Assembly (NCBI RefSeq): GCF_900182815.1
Contig: NZ_FXUA01000010.1
Location: forward strand, 99,603-163,602
Source of the DNA: Algoriphagus winogradskyi
GTDB lineage: Bacteria; Bacteroidota; Bacteroidia; Cytophagales; Cyclobacteriaceae
Reading direction: 5' to 3'
Length of the DNA: 64,000 nt
The position numbers and the translations under genes are program-made. This document shows, piece after piece, positions 50,546-58,196 of the stretch (position 1 is its first letter; the number at the start of each line of letters is the position of its first letter). The notes under the pieces were generated by a model. That model did no database searches. It was not told the DNA's origin and worked only from the letters and a program-made list of their open reading frames with translations.

Positions 50546-52654
50546 TTATCCTAATACCAGATTTATGGTTGCGTTCGGTCTTAATTCGGTCCCAGCGGAA
50601 ATAGACTGCGCTTTTACTCTGCCTTTCCCAGTGTAATTGACTTTCAATCCTTTATTCTCAAGAATGAAAAGCGCATCTCGAAGCGGAAGTCCTGACACAT
50701 CAGGTACAGTCGACTTGTCCGTATCATTGACGCTCATCTGAACACTTGCATCCTGAGCGACTGTCTTCACCCATTCCTCAGGGTTAGCAGCAGATGCCTT
50801 CAATCCAAGTTGCTGGAAAATGCCTTGAAGCTCTTCCGCTTTGCCTGCTTTCACGTATGGCAATTGCGTTCCATCTGCCTCAGCCCTGAATATTTCTTGC
50901 TGATTGTCTGGGTTTAATTCAATGTCAAGTGCATAGATTTTGTCTGCGATTTCTTTAAAAACCGGCGCAGACACATCTCCCCCGTATGCAGCAAAGCCTT
51001 TTGGACTATCGATCACCACAATCATTGAATATTTTGGATTGTCAGCAGGGAAATAGCCTGCGAAACTCGTATAGTAAATTCTGGAATACTGTCCGTTGAT
51101 CAGCTTTTGAGCAGTACCTGTTTTACCTGCGATTTTGTAATCGGCGTTGGCGATATTTTTCGCTGTTCCATTCTCTACAACTCCTTCCAAAAGTCCTTGA
51201 AGAAGTTTGATGTTTTTCTCAGAAGCGATCTGCTTCCTGATGACTTCAGGTTGATATTGCTCTTCGATGATATTTCCTTTGGAAACCGACTGAACGATAT
51301 ATGGCTTCATCATTTTGCCTCCGTTAGCTACAGCATTATATAATGCAAGCGTATGTAGAGGATTCAGCTTCACTTCATATCCGATAGAAATCCAAGGAAG
51401 CGATACACCTGACCAGCCTTTCTCGCCAGGTTTATTAAAATAAGGTTTGCCTTCGCCTATTAACTGAAAGCCAAAAGGCTCGCGAAGTCCAACTTTATCT
51501 ACATAAGCCATAAACTTGGATGGGCTGGCGCCAAAATGCTCATCAACCAATTTGGACACTGCGACGTTGGAAGATTTCTCAAAAGCCTCACGTATGGTCA
51601 ACGTACCATAACCACCATTCTTGGCATCACGCATCGTACGATTGTAAAATTTATGAGCACCGTTGCCAGTTTCTATCGTTTCTTCCAGTGTGATTTTATT
51701 TTCTTCCAAAAGCGCCAACATGGAAAGCAACTTGAACGTAGACCCTGGCTCAGTATTCCCCTGATCTCCAATGGCGTAATTGTAGTTTTCACCATAACCA
51801 TTTCCGCTTGTATTACGCTGCAAATTGGTTATTGCCTTGATCTTTCCAGTCTTTACTTCCATCACGATCACAGACCCAAATTCCGCATCCCGATCTGTCA
51901 ACTGACGTCTCAAGGCAGTTTCTGCTACATCTTGAATATTCACATCAAGCGTAGTAGTGACATCGTAGCCATTCTCAGGCTTCACATCTTCCGCATCAAA
52001 AACCGGCTTCCAACTTCCTCCGGCTAAGCGCTGGAAAAGCGCTTTTCCATCCTGACCTTGCAGGTAATTATTGAAGCTGTATTCGATTCCAGCACCATAT
52101 TCGTCTTCATTCAAAAAGCCAACTGTTCGGCTGGCAAGGGAATTAAACGGTCGATATCTTTTTTCTACTTTCTCGAAAATAACTCCACCTCCCAGTCTTC
52201 CTTCTCTGAAAATTGGCCAGTTAGACATTTCCTGCATGCCTTGATACCCGATCTGCTTTCTGTTCAAAACCAAATAGCGCTTGTTGTCCAATCTGGCATC
52301 ATTGATCATTCTTTTGTAGGAGGATGCTGATTTATCCTTGTAAAAGCCGGAAAGCATTTTAGCCAAGGAATCAATACCAGCTTTGTATCGATCAGACTTA
52401 GCAATAGTCGGATCTAGAGCCACTCTATAAAAAGGAAGGCTAGTTGCAAGCAAACTTCCGTCAGCAGCATAGATATTACCGCGAGTTGCGGGCACTTCCC
52501 GGTATTGGAAATTGATCGTTTCAGCTTTTTCACGCCATACGTCTCCCTCCGCCATTTGAAGTTTGGCGACTTTGTACGGGATGGCCGCTGAGCATAACGC
52601 TATCAGGATAAACACCACCCGCACTCGGATCAATATGGATTTTTTGAAATTCAC
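50546..52654 (-). CDS. ftsI: class B penicillin-binding protein FtsI with C-terminal PASTA domain
   Basis: 702 residues. N-terminal membrane helix (about 10-30), pedestal domain (about 50-225), then the transpeptidase: SxxK as STFK (Ser305, Lys308), SxN as SSN (361-363) and KTG at 511-513. A PASTA domain closes the protein (about 645-702: VPDVSGLPLRDALFIL ... ENKGLKVNYTG). It cross-links septal peptidoglycan with FtsW. PASTA on FtsI is known for Bacteroidota although rare in other Gram-negatives. Overlaps ftsL by 4 nt. Confidence 0.95.
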   Translation of the reverse strand: MNFKKSILIRVRVVFILIALCSAAIPYKVAKLQMAEGDVWREKAETINFQYREVPATRGNIYAADGSLLATSLPFYRVALDPTIAKSDRYKAGIDSLAKMLSGFYKDKSASSYKRMINDARLDNKRYLVLNRKQIGYQGMQEMSNWPIFREGRLGGGVIFEKVEKRYRPFNSLASRTVGFLNEDEYGAGIEYSFNNYLQGQDGKALFQRLAGGSWKPVFDAEDVKPENGYDVTTTLDVNIQDVAETALRRQLTDRDAEFGSVIVMEVKTGKIKAITNLQRNTSGNGYGENYNYAIGDQGNTEPGSTFKLLSMLALLEENKITLEETIETGNGAHKFYNRTMRDAKNGGYGTLTIREAFEKSSNVAVSKLVDEHFGASPSKFMAYVDKVGLREPFGFQLIGEGKPYFNKPGEKGWSGVSLPWISIGYEVKLNPLHTLALYNAVANGGKMMKPYIVQSVSKGNIIEEQYQPEVIRKQIASEKNIKLLQGLLEGVVENGTAKNIANADYKIAGKTGTAQKLINGQYSRIYYTSFAGYFPADNPKYSMIVVIDSPKGFAAYGGDVSAPVFKEIADKIYALDIELNPDNQQEIFRAEADGTQLPYVKAGKAEELQGIFQQLGLKASAANPEEWVKTVAQDASVQMSVNDTDKSTVPDVSGLPLRDALFILENKGLKVNYTGKGRVKAQSISAGTELRPNATINLVLG

Positions 52655-53034
52655 TTCTCTACCTCGATTTTTATCGGTGGTTGATTCAATTCAAATATGC
52701 CTTGCTCAGCTACTCGCTTCGCTACTTCGGACTGCATGCTACTCAGCATGTATTCTGCTTCGAGCGTAGTCACATCCGCACGAAGATCTTCTACTTCCTG
52801 CTGCGCTTTTTCTATTTTCCGCACCATGTTCTCAGCGCGGTGATTACTCCAGATGTAGATCAAAGCCAATAAAGCCACAAATCCAACCGGCGGAACCAAT
52901 TGGACAGGCACTCCTTCTCCCAACACACCAGTGACATCCAGCTTCTCCTCTATCCATGTGAAAATGGATTTGCGAGGACCACCTTTTGGTTTGTTGCCTG
53001 ACTTCAATTTCTTTCTGAATGTATTATTGCTCAT
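52651..53034 (-). CDS. ftsL: FtsL-like cell division protein
   Basis: 127 residues. A basic cytosolic tail of about 44 residues is followed by one membrane helix (about 46-63, LVPPVGFVALLALIYIW). A periplasmic leucine-zipper-like coiled coil (about 66-110) ends near QPPIKIEVEK. Assignment is by architecture and position between rsmH and ftsI; FtsL sequences are hardly conserved. It would bridge FtsQ/FtsB-like partners to FtsWI. Confidence 0.85.
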   Translation of the reverse strand: MSNNTFRKKLKSGNKPKGGPRKSIFTWIEEKLDVTGVLGEGVPVQLVPPVGFVALLALIYIWSNHRAENMVRKIEKAQQEVEDLRADVTTLEAEYMLSSMQSEVAKRVAEQGIFELNQPPIKIEVEK

Positions 53035-53942
53035 ACCTCCGTCTTCTTCGCTATTCTGAGTTTTGCACTTCTTGCTCTTGGGTTGGACGCGATTTCTTCA
53101 GCATTCGCCACTACAGCCCCTCTGCTCACTGGCTCCAGAGGCCGAATTAGATTCCCATAGAAATCCTTCTCCACCTCACCTTGAAATTTGCCTTTGATCA
53201 TCAGATTTTTCACCAGACGATCTTCCAGACTGTGATAGCTCATCACTACCAATCTCCCTTGCGGCTTAAGCACTTCTACCGCCTCGAGCAGCATATCTTC
53301 CAAAGCACCCATTTCGTCATTAACTTCTATTCTCAAAGCCTGAAAGACCTGAGCATAGTATTTAAAGTCTTTTCCCTTTGGGGCATATCGTTTCAAAAAG
53401 GCCGTAAACCCCTCTGTCGTTTCGAATGGCTGAGAAGCTCTTTCGGAGACAATTGCTTGCGCCAAGGTCTTTGCGTTTTTCACCTCTCCATACATTCCAA
53501 GAATCTTATGAAGCTTTCCCTCGTCGTAGGTATTCAAAACTTCTTTGGCTGAGACATCAGCCGACTGATTCATGCGCATATCCAGAGTTCCGCTGAATCT
53601 GGTAGAAAAACCTCTGCTAGGCTCATCGATCTGATGGGATGAAATGCCAAGGTCCGCCAATACTCCATCGACCTTCTTCACGCCATGAAGTCTCAGGTAT
53701 TTTTTTAAATCCCGGAAATTCGCAGCGATAAAGGTGAAGTTGTCAGACGCAGGAATATTTGCCTCAGCATCCACGTCTTGATCGAAGGCATAGAGATGCC
53801 CCTTGTCCAGATGCTTCAAAATCTCACGTGAATGCCCACCTCCACCAAAAGTCACGTCTACATAAATCCCATTGGGATCAATAGACAAGCCTTCAGTGCA
53901 TTCGGCTAGCATCACTGGGATATGGTAAATAGACTCCGTCAT
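53031..53942 (-). CDS. rsmH: 16S rRNA m4C1402 methyltransferase RsmH
   Basis: 303 residues. N4-methylates C1402 in the ribosomal P site. SAM-binding motif DVTFGGGGHSREIL (29-42), LADLGISSHQIDEPSRGFS near 95-113, then GRLVVMSYHSLEDRLVKN near 229-246. Classical second gene of the dcw operon; its start lies 4 nt downstream of the mraZ stop. Confidence 0.96.
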   Translation of the reverse strand: MTESIYHIPVMLAECTEGLSIDPNGIYVDVTFGGGGHSREILKHLDKGHLYAFDQDVDAEANIPASDNFTFIAANFRDLKKYLRLHGVKKVDGVLADLGISSHQIDEPSRGFSTRFSGTLDMRMNQSADVSAKEVLNTYDEGKLHKILGMYGEVKNAKTLAQAIVSERASQPFETTEGFTAFLKRYAPKGKDFKYYAQVFQALRIEVNDEMGALEDMLLEAVEVLKPQGRLVVMSYHSLEDRLVKNLMIKGKFQGEVEKDFYGNLIRPLEPVSRGAVVANAEEIASNPRARSAKLRIAKKTEV

Positions 53943-53946
53943 GAGA

Positions 53947-54381
53947 TTAAGAGAGATGCTTTTCCATCAGGCTAGACAAGTCCGCCGGATCTTTGATAAT
54001 ATTATTTAGGTAGTTTTCAGAATTCCAGATTTCTATTCTAGTACCGTTCCCTGCCACCATTACTTCTTTTTCCAGTCCAGCATAAAGCTGAAAATGCTTT
54101 GGAATCAACAACCTGCCCGCGCTATCCAATTCTACGTCAGTGACTGAATTGAAAAAAGACCTCTGCAGCAAGCGCTGTTCAGGATTATTGATATTCAGAG
54201 ACTTTATTTGATTCTCTAATTTTTTATATTCCACCATAGTGTAGAGCGCCAAACACCTATCTTCAGCCATTCGAAGCATAAGCGCACTCCCATTTGCCTC
54301 CGGAATTGCCGCCTTGATCTTGGCCGGCAAAACCAGACGCCCTTTGGGATCTAGCTTGCAATCGTATTGACTGTTGAACAT
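53947..54381 (-). CDS. mraZ: transcriptional regulator MraZ
   Basis: 144 residues made of two SpoVT/AbrB-like repeats: CKLDPKGRLVLPAKIKAAI near 7-25 and VELDSAGRLLIPKHFQLY near 80-97. MraZ forms ring oligomers, binds direct repeats in its own promoter and in E. coli represses the dcw cluster. Four decameric repeats are found directly upstream, together with a -7 box, which supports self-control of the whole operon here. Confidence 0.96.
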   Translation of the reverse strand: MFNSQYDCKLDPKGRLVLPAKIKAAIPEANGSALMLRMAEDRCLALYTMVEYKKLENQIKSLNINNPEQRLLQRSFFNSVTDVELDSAGRLLIPKHFQLYAGLEKEVMVAGNGTRIEIWNSENYLNNIIKDPADLSSLMEKHLS

Positions 54382-54422
54382 AATTTTTTGAACTCTTTAG
54401 AATGATGAGTATGTAGTAAAGA

Positions 54423-54430
54423 CAAAAGTA
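54423..54430 (-). promoter_or_regulatory. -7 box (TACTTTTG) of the dcw operon
   Basis: Exact TAnnTTTG on the minus strand, 42 nt upstream of the mraZ ATG. It lies 10 nt downstream of the last MraZ-type repeat, so bound MraZ would cover the -33 region. Confidence 0.65.
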
Positions 54431-54440
54431 ACAAAATGCT

Positions 54441-54480
54441 CTCCACTTTCTACCACTTTACTCCACAAATTCCCACTTTG
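54441..54480 (-). promoter_or_regulatory. MraZ operator: four decameric direct repeats
   Basis: Read on the minus strand, GTGG recurs four times exactly every 10 bases, each preceded by AAA or TTT: AAAGTGGGAA, TTTGTGGAGT, AAAGTGGTAG, AAAGTGGAGA. Known MraZ sites are TGGG- or AAAGTG-type direct repeats with about 10-bp period. Position just upstream of the -7 box and 60 nt from mraZ supports an operator. Confidence 0.85.
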
Positions 54481-54857
54481 ACTTAAAAGTAGGGATTTCT
54501 TTATTCCATCCCAATTATTAATTGAAAAATTCAAGGATTTTTTTGGAGGTATTGTATTGATTAGAAAGCCGTTAGAGATTCCCCAAAATGAGGCAAAACA
54601 AAGCGGATTGGAGGTTTTTCTTAAGCTAAAAAGTCTATGATGGCTGGAGCTCAGCTGATATAAAAAGAAAAGTGGGGGAATTTCCCGGGATTTTTCAATA
54701 ATAAGGAACAAAGTGGGGAAAAAACCCACTGATGAGAAATTCCAACCTTACTATTTAAACCCTTCACCTACCCACTTCAGGATCTAGCAACTCATGAATC
54801 AAAATCTCTACTAGGTATTAAAACGCATGAATTCAAAGAACTCAAAACGTCCAGACA
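54481..54857. other. non-coding region upstream of the dcw promoter
   Basis: About 380 nt between the csbD terminator and the MraZ operator. It contains extra GTGGGG motifs on the plus strand (54672, 54713) and one small hairpin AGTGGG/CCCACT (54712-54730). An open minus-strand frame runs through part of it (54397-54729), but it crosses the operator and has no family feature. Could hold an upstream regulatory element; nothing firmer can be said. Confidence 0.4.
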
Positions 54858-54888
54858 TAAAAAAAGCGCTCTCGCATTGAGAGCGCTT
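54858..54888 (-). terminator. Rho-independent terminator of csbD
   Basis: 10-bp perfect stem AAGCGCTCTC/GAGAGCGCTT with loop GCATT, followed on the minus strand by seven Ts. Begins 27 nt after the csbD stop. Confidence 0.95.
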
Positions 54889-54914
54889 CTAAAAGAATAT
54901 TTACATTTTCGAGA

Positions 54915-55106
54915 TTAAATACTATCGATAAATGATTTAACTTCTTCTTTAGACTTACCGGTTTTCTTCTGAATCTTACCAAGAAGTTCATCAGATTTAC
55001 CTTCATCATACATAAGATCATCGTCAGTCAAATCACCGTATTCTTGCTTCAACTTACCTTTGATCTCGTTCCAGTTTCCTTTTACTTTATCTTCAAATGC
55101 GCTCAT
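54915..55106 (-). CDS. CsbD family stress protein
   Basis: 63 residues, acidic/lysine-rich. Opens with the family motif DKVKGNWNEIKGKLKQEYGDLTDDDL, then a GKSDELLGKIQKKTGKSKEEV helix. CsbD proteins are small, soluble, general-stress-induced proteins of unknown mechanism. Monocistronic with a strong terminator. Confidence 0.92.
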   Translation of the reverse strand: MSAFEDKVKGNWNEIKGKLKQEYGDLTDDDLMYDEGKSDELLGKIQKKTGKSKEEVKSFIDSI

Positions 55107-55468
55107 AATTATTGAGTTTAGTGGTTATAGTTTTCATTAATTGTATTGTGTATAAACCATATTTAATGCCACTTAACTAGTTTAGCTTTAAACAGCAATA
55201 AACGGCCTTATCGTTTAAAACCAGCTTTCCGGCTAAGACTTTGTTCTTCAAATTGGGGAATCAGATTCAGAAAATGAGGATATAATTAGTAGAAGCTGAA
55301 GCTTAAAAAATCATTTCTTTCAATTGAATTCAGTAAGTTCCTAGATTCCGTGTACTTTTTCTCTCCAAATAAGTTAAGAGGCCAATTCCCTAATAACCCA
55401 TCATTGTATTGGTGTCTATGGAATGATGATTGAAATTATTCTATGCTAACTTAGTTTAACCCTTGCAA
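55107..55468. other. intergenic region between divergent genes
   Basis: About 360 nt between csbD and the exonuclease. AT-rich; I find no exact TAnnTTTG for either gene, no hairpin terminator and no RNA gene. The csbD promoter may depend on another sigma factor. Confidence 0.4.
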
Positions 55469-56494
55469 ATGAAGCACTCAGACCTTTTAATTTTTAATTC
55501 AAAAGGAATTTACTGTCCAAAAGCACAGATTTACATTGACCCATGGAGACCAGTGAAAAATGCCATTATCACCCATGGCCACTCTGATCATGCGCGATTT
55601 GGACATAAGAATTACTTGACTCATCACAGTAACATCCCCATTATTCGCCATAGACTAGGAGAAATCAATGTTCGGGGAATTGAATGGAATGAACCATTTC
55701 ACATAAATGGTGTCACCTTTAGCCTTCACCCTGCCGGACATATTATAGGATCATCACAAGTAAGAGTAGAGCACAAAGGTGAAGTTTGGGTCTTTACAGG
55801 AGACTACAAAACCGAAGATGATGGAGTTTGCACTCCTTATGAACCCATCAAATGCAACACGATGATTACTGAGTGTACATTTGGACTACCTGCTTTCAAA
55901 TGGAAACCTCAGGCTGACGTATTCGAAGAGATCAATGAATGGTGGCAAAGCAACAAAGATGAAGGTAAAACTTCTGTATTATTCGGATACACACTGGGTA
56001 AAGCACAAAGGATCCTTATGCATCTTGATCCATCAATAGGAAAAATCTTCACCCATGGAGCGGTTGAGAATATGACGGAAATTCTCCGTCCCCAATTGAA
56101 CATGCCCGAAACACATCTAATTACTAGAGAAACTTCTCCTAAAGAAATTTTGGGAAATGTGGTAATCGCACCACCGAGTGCTCATGGCACGCCATGGATG
56201 AGAAAAATGGTCCCTTTCGAAACTGGAACCTGCAGTGGATGGATGGCTTTTCGCGGAGCAAGAGCGCGGAGGGCAACCGATAAAGGTTTTGTCCTATCGG
56301 ACCATTGTGATTGGCAGGGACTTTTGCAAAGCATTAAGGAAAGTGAAGCGACTCGGGTTATTTGTACACATGGATATACCGATATATTCAGCAAGTATCT
56401 ACGGGAAATCGGGTATGATGCAAGTATTGAAAACACCGATTATGAGGGTGAAAAAGAGGACACATCTGTCACTGAAACCATTCAATCGGCATGA
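55469..56494 (+). CDS. ligase-associated DNA exonuclease (metallo-beta-lactamase fold)
   Basis: 341 residues from the ATG at 55469; a TTG two codons upstream also fits. MBL/beta-CASP-type nuclease: metal motif THGHSDHARFG near 33-43, HPAGHIIGSSQVRVE near 90-104 and FTGDYKTEDDG, with a later SDHCDWQGLL. This family is encoded next to ATP-dependent DNA ligases in a presumed DNA end-processing pathway. Its stop overlaps the ligase start by 4 nt. Confidence 0.9.
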   Translation: MKHSDLLIFNSKGIYCPKAQIYIDPWRPVKNAIITHGHSDHARFGHKNYLTHHSNIPIIRHRLGEINVRGIEWNEPFHINGVTFSLHPAGHIIGSSQVRVEHKGEVWVFTGDYKTEDDGVCTPYEPIKCNTMITECTFGLPAFKWKPQADVFEEINEWWQSNKDEGKTSVLFGYTLGKAQRILMHLDPSIGKIFTHGAVENMTEILRPQLNMPETHLITRETSPKEILGNVVIAPPSAHGTPWMRKMVPFETGTCSGWMAFRGARARRATDKGFVLSDHCDWQGLLQSIKESEATRVICTHGYTDIFSKYLREIGYDASIENTDYEGEKEDTSVTETIQSA

Positions 56495-58089
56495 AACAAT
56501 TTGCCCAATTGATAGAGAAGCTGGACTCAACTAACAAGACCAATCAGAAAGTGGCCGCTTTGGCTTCTTACTTTGAGGAAGCGAATGAGGAGGATAAACT
56601 CTGGACTATGGCCATTCTTTCTCACAGAAGACCTCCCCGACCTGTAAACACTACCTTACTTCGCAGCTATGCTGCCGAATTAGCAGAAATCCCACTTTGG
56701 CTTTTTGAAGAAAGCTATCACATCGTGGGCGATCTTGCTGAGTCAATAGCATTGGTTGTGCCAAATGATATTCATTCGAGTGATAAATCCCTGAGTACCA
56801 TTCTAGACGAGCTCGTTTTATTAAAACCTAAAACTGACCTCGAGAAGAAAAAGTATGTGCAGGATATGTGGATGCAGTTGGATTATTATTCCCGATTTGT
56901 CTTTACAAAATTTCTGACCGGATCCTTTCGGATTGGAATAAGTCAAAAGCTAATGACCAAGGCTCTTTCGCAGGTTACTTCCGTGCCTCAAGATGAACTG
57001 GCCTACCGGTTAATGGGGGATTGGGAACCAGGGACAACTACTTTTGACGAATTGGTTTTTGGAAGAAATGAACAGGCCTATGTATCCAAACCCTATCCAT
57101 TTTATCTCGCTTATGCCTTAGAAAATGAGCTTGAAGAACTAGGCGATGTTACCGAATGGGTTGCTGAGCACAAATGGGATGGAATTCGTGGGCAGGTGAT
57201 AGCAAGAAAAGGAGAAATATTCGTGTGGTCCAGAGGTGAAGAACTTGTCACTGACAAATATCCCGAAATCGCAGCATTGGTAAATTTTCTTCCTGATGGA
57301 ATTGTAATTGACGGGGAAATCCTAGCCTTCATCGACGGACAAATTGGGCTATTTAATGATTTGCAAACCCGTATAGGTAGAAAAAATGTAAGCAAGGGTA
57401 TCCTTCAAAAAGTCCCGGTGATTTTCAAAGCTTATGACCTCTTGGAGTCTAATGGAGAAGATATTAGAGCATTTAGCTACGTGGAGCGAAGAGCTCTCTT
57501 GGAAGATTTGGTTCAGAAAACAAATCACCCAGCTTTACATATTTCAGAACAAATGCAATTCTCCTCCTGGGAAGAAGTAACTGCAGAACGAGAGCTTTCC
57601 AGAGATAAGCGAAGTGAGGGTTTGATGTTGAAAAAGAAATCAGCCTCTTATCAAGTGGGGAGAAAAAAAGGCGATTGGTGGAAGTGGAAAACGGATCCGC
57701 TTACGATTGATGCGGTGCTAACCTATGCAATGCGCGGTCATGGTAGAAGAACAAATCTTTTTACTGATTACACTTTTGGCCTTTGGCAGCCAAATGAAGC
57801 TGGGGAGTTGGAGCTGGTAACTTTCGCAAAGGCCTACTCAGGCCTGACGGACAAGGAGTTTGCAAAAGTAGACAGCATCATCAAAAAGACCACTTTAGAG
57901 CGATTTGGACCGGTACGAAGTGTTACTCCTACCCTAGTTTTTGAATTGGCATTTGAAGGAATTGCTTTTTCCAATCGTCATAAAAGTGGGGTTGCTGTTC
58001 GCTTTCCCAGAATTCTTCGCTGGAGGCAGGACAAAAAGATTGAGGATGCCAATACGCTGGATGACCTTAAGGCATTGATTCCTGAATGA
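56491..58089 (+). CDS. ATP-dependent DNA ligase (LigB/cisplatin-response type)
   Basis: 532 residues. N-terminal DNA-binding domain (about 1-200), nucleotidyltransferase domain with the adenylation motif EHKWDG (Lys228), VIDGEI as motif III, SEGLMLKKKSASYQVGR near motif IV-V, and the OB fold to the end (RFPRILRWRQDKK as motif VI). It seals nicks, in addition to the NAD-dependent LigA that bacteria normally have. Coupled to the exonuclease. The helicase and PdeM members of the usual four-gene module are absent here. Confidence 0.93.
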   Translation: MKQFAQLIEKLDSTNKTNQKVAALASYFEEANEEDKLWTMAILSHRRPPRPVNTTLLRSYAAELAEIPLWLFEESYHIVGDLAESIALVVPNDIHSSDKSLSTILDELVLLKPKTDLEKKKYVQDMWMQLDYYSRFVFTKFLTGSFRIGISQKLMTKALSQVTSVPQDELAYRLMGDWEPGTTTFDELVFGRNEQAYVSKPYPFYLAYALENELEELGDVTEWVAEHKWDGIRGQVIARKGEIFVWSRGEELVTDKYPEIAALVNFLPDGIVIDGEILAFIDGQIGLFNDLQTRIGRKNVSKGILQKVPVIFKAYDLLESNGEDIRAFSYVERRALLEDLVQKTNHPALHISEQMQFSSWEEVTAERELSRDKRSEGLMLKKKSASYQVGRKKGDWWKWKTDPLTIDAVLTYAMRGHGRRTNLFTDYTFGLWQPNEAGELELVTFAKAYSGLTDKEFAKVDSIIKKTTLERFGPVRSVTPTLVFELAFEGIAFSNRHKSGVAVRFPRILRWRQDKKIEDANTLDDLKALIPE

Positions 58090-58112
58090 ACATTTCAAAG
58101 TAGGAGCACAAG

Positions 58113-58145
58113 AAAAAAGACCTGTCCATGGGGCAAGTCTTTTTC
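58113..58145. terminator. bidirectional terminator
   Basis: AAAAAGAC (58114-58121) pairs with GTCTTTTT (58137-58144) and the loop can add two more pairs. A- and T-tracts flank it. It lies between the ligase stop and the M56 peptidase stop (58197). Confidence 0.7.
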
Positions 58146-58196
58146 AAAGCATCAACACACAATTACCTTTTCAGGTAAATCTTAAGAATGTTAGTT

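Noticed and set aside
54397..54729. 110-codon open frame on the minus strand upstream of mraZ
   Set aside because: It runs through the MraZ repeats and the -7 box, has no family feature and ends just before mraZ; the four repeats in 10-bp register explain the region better.
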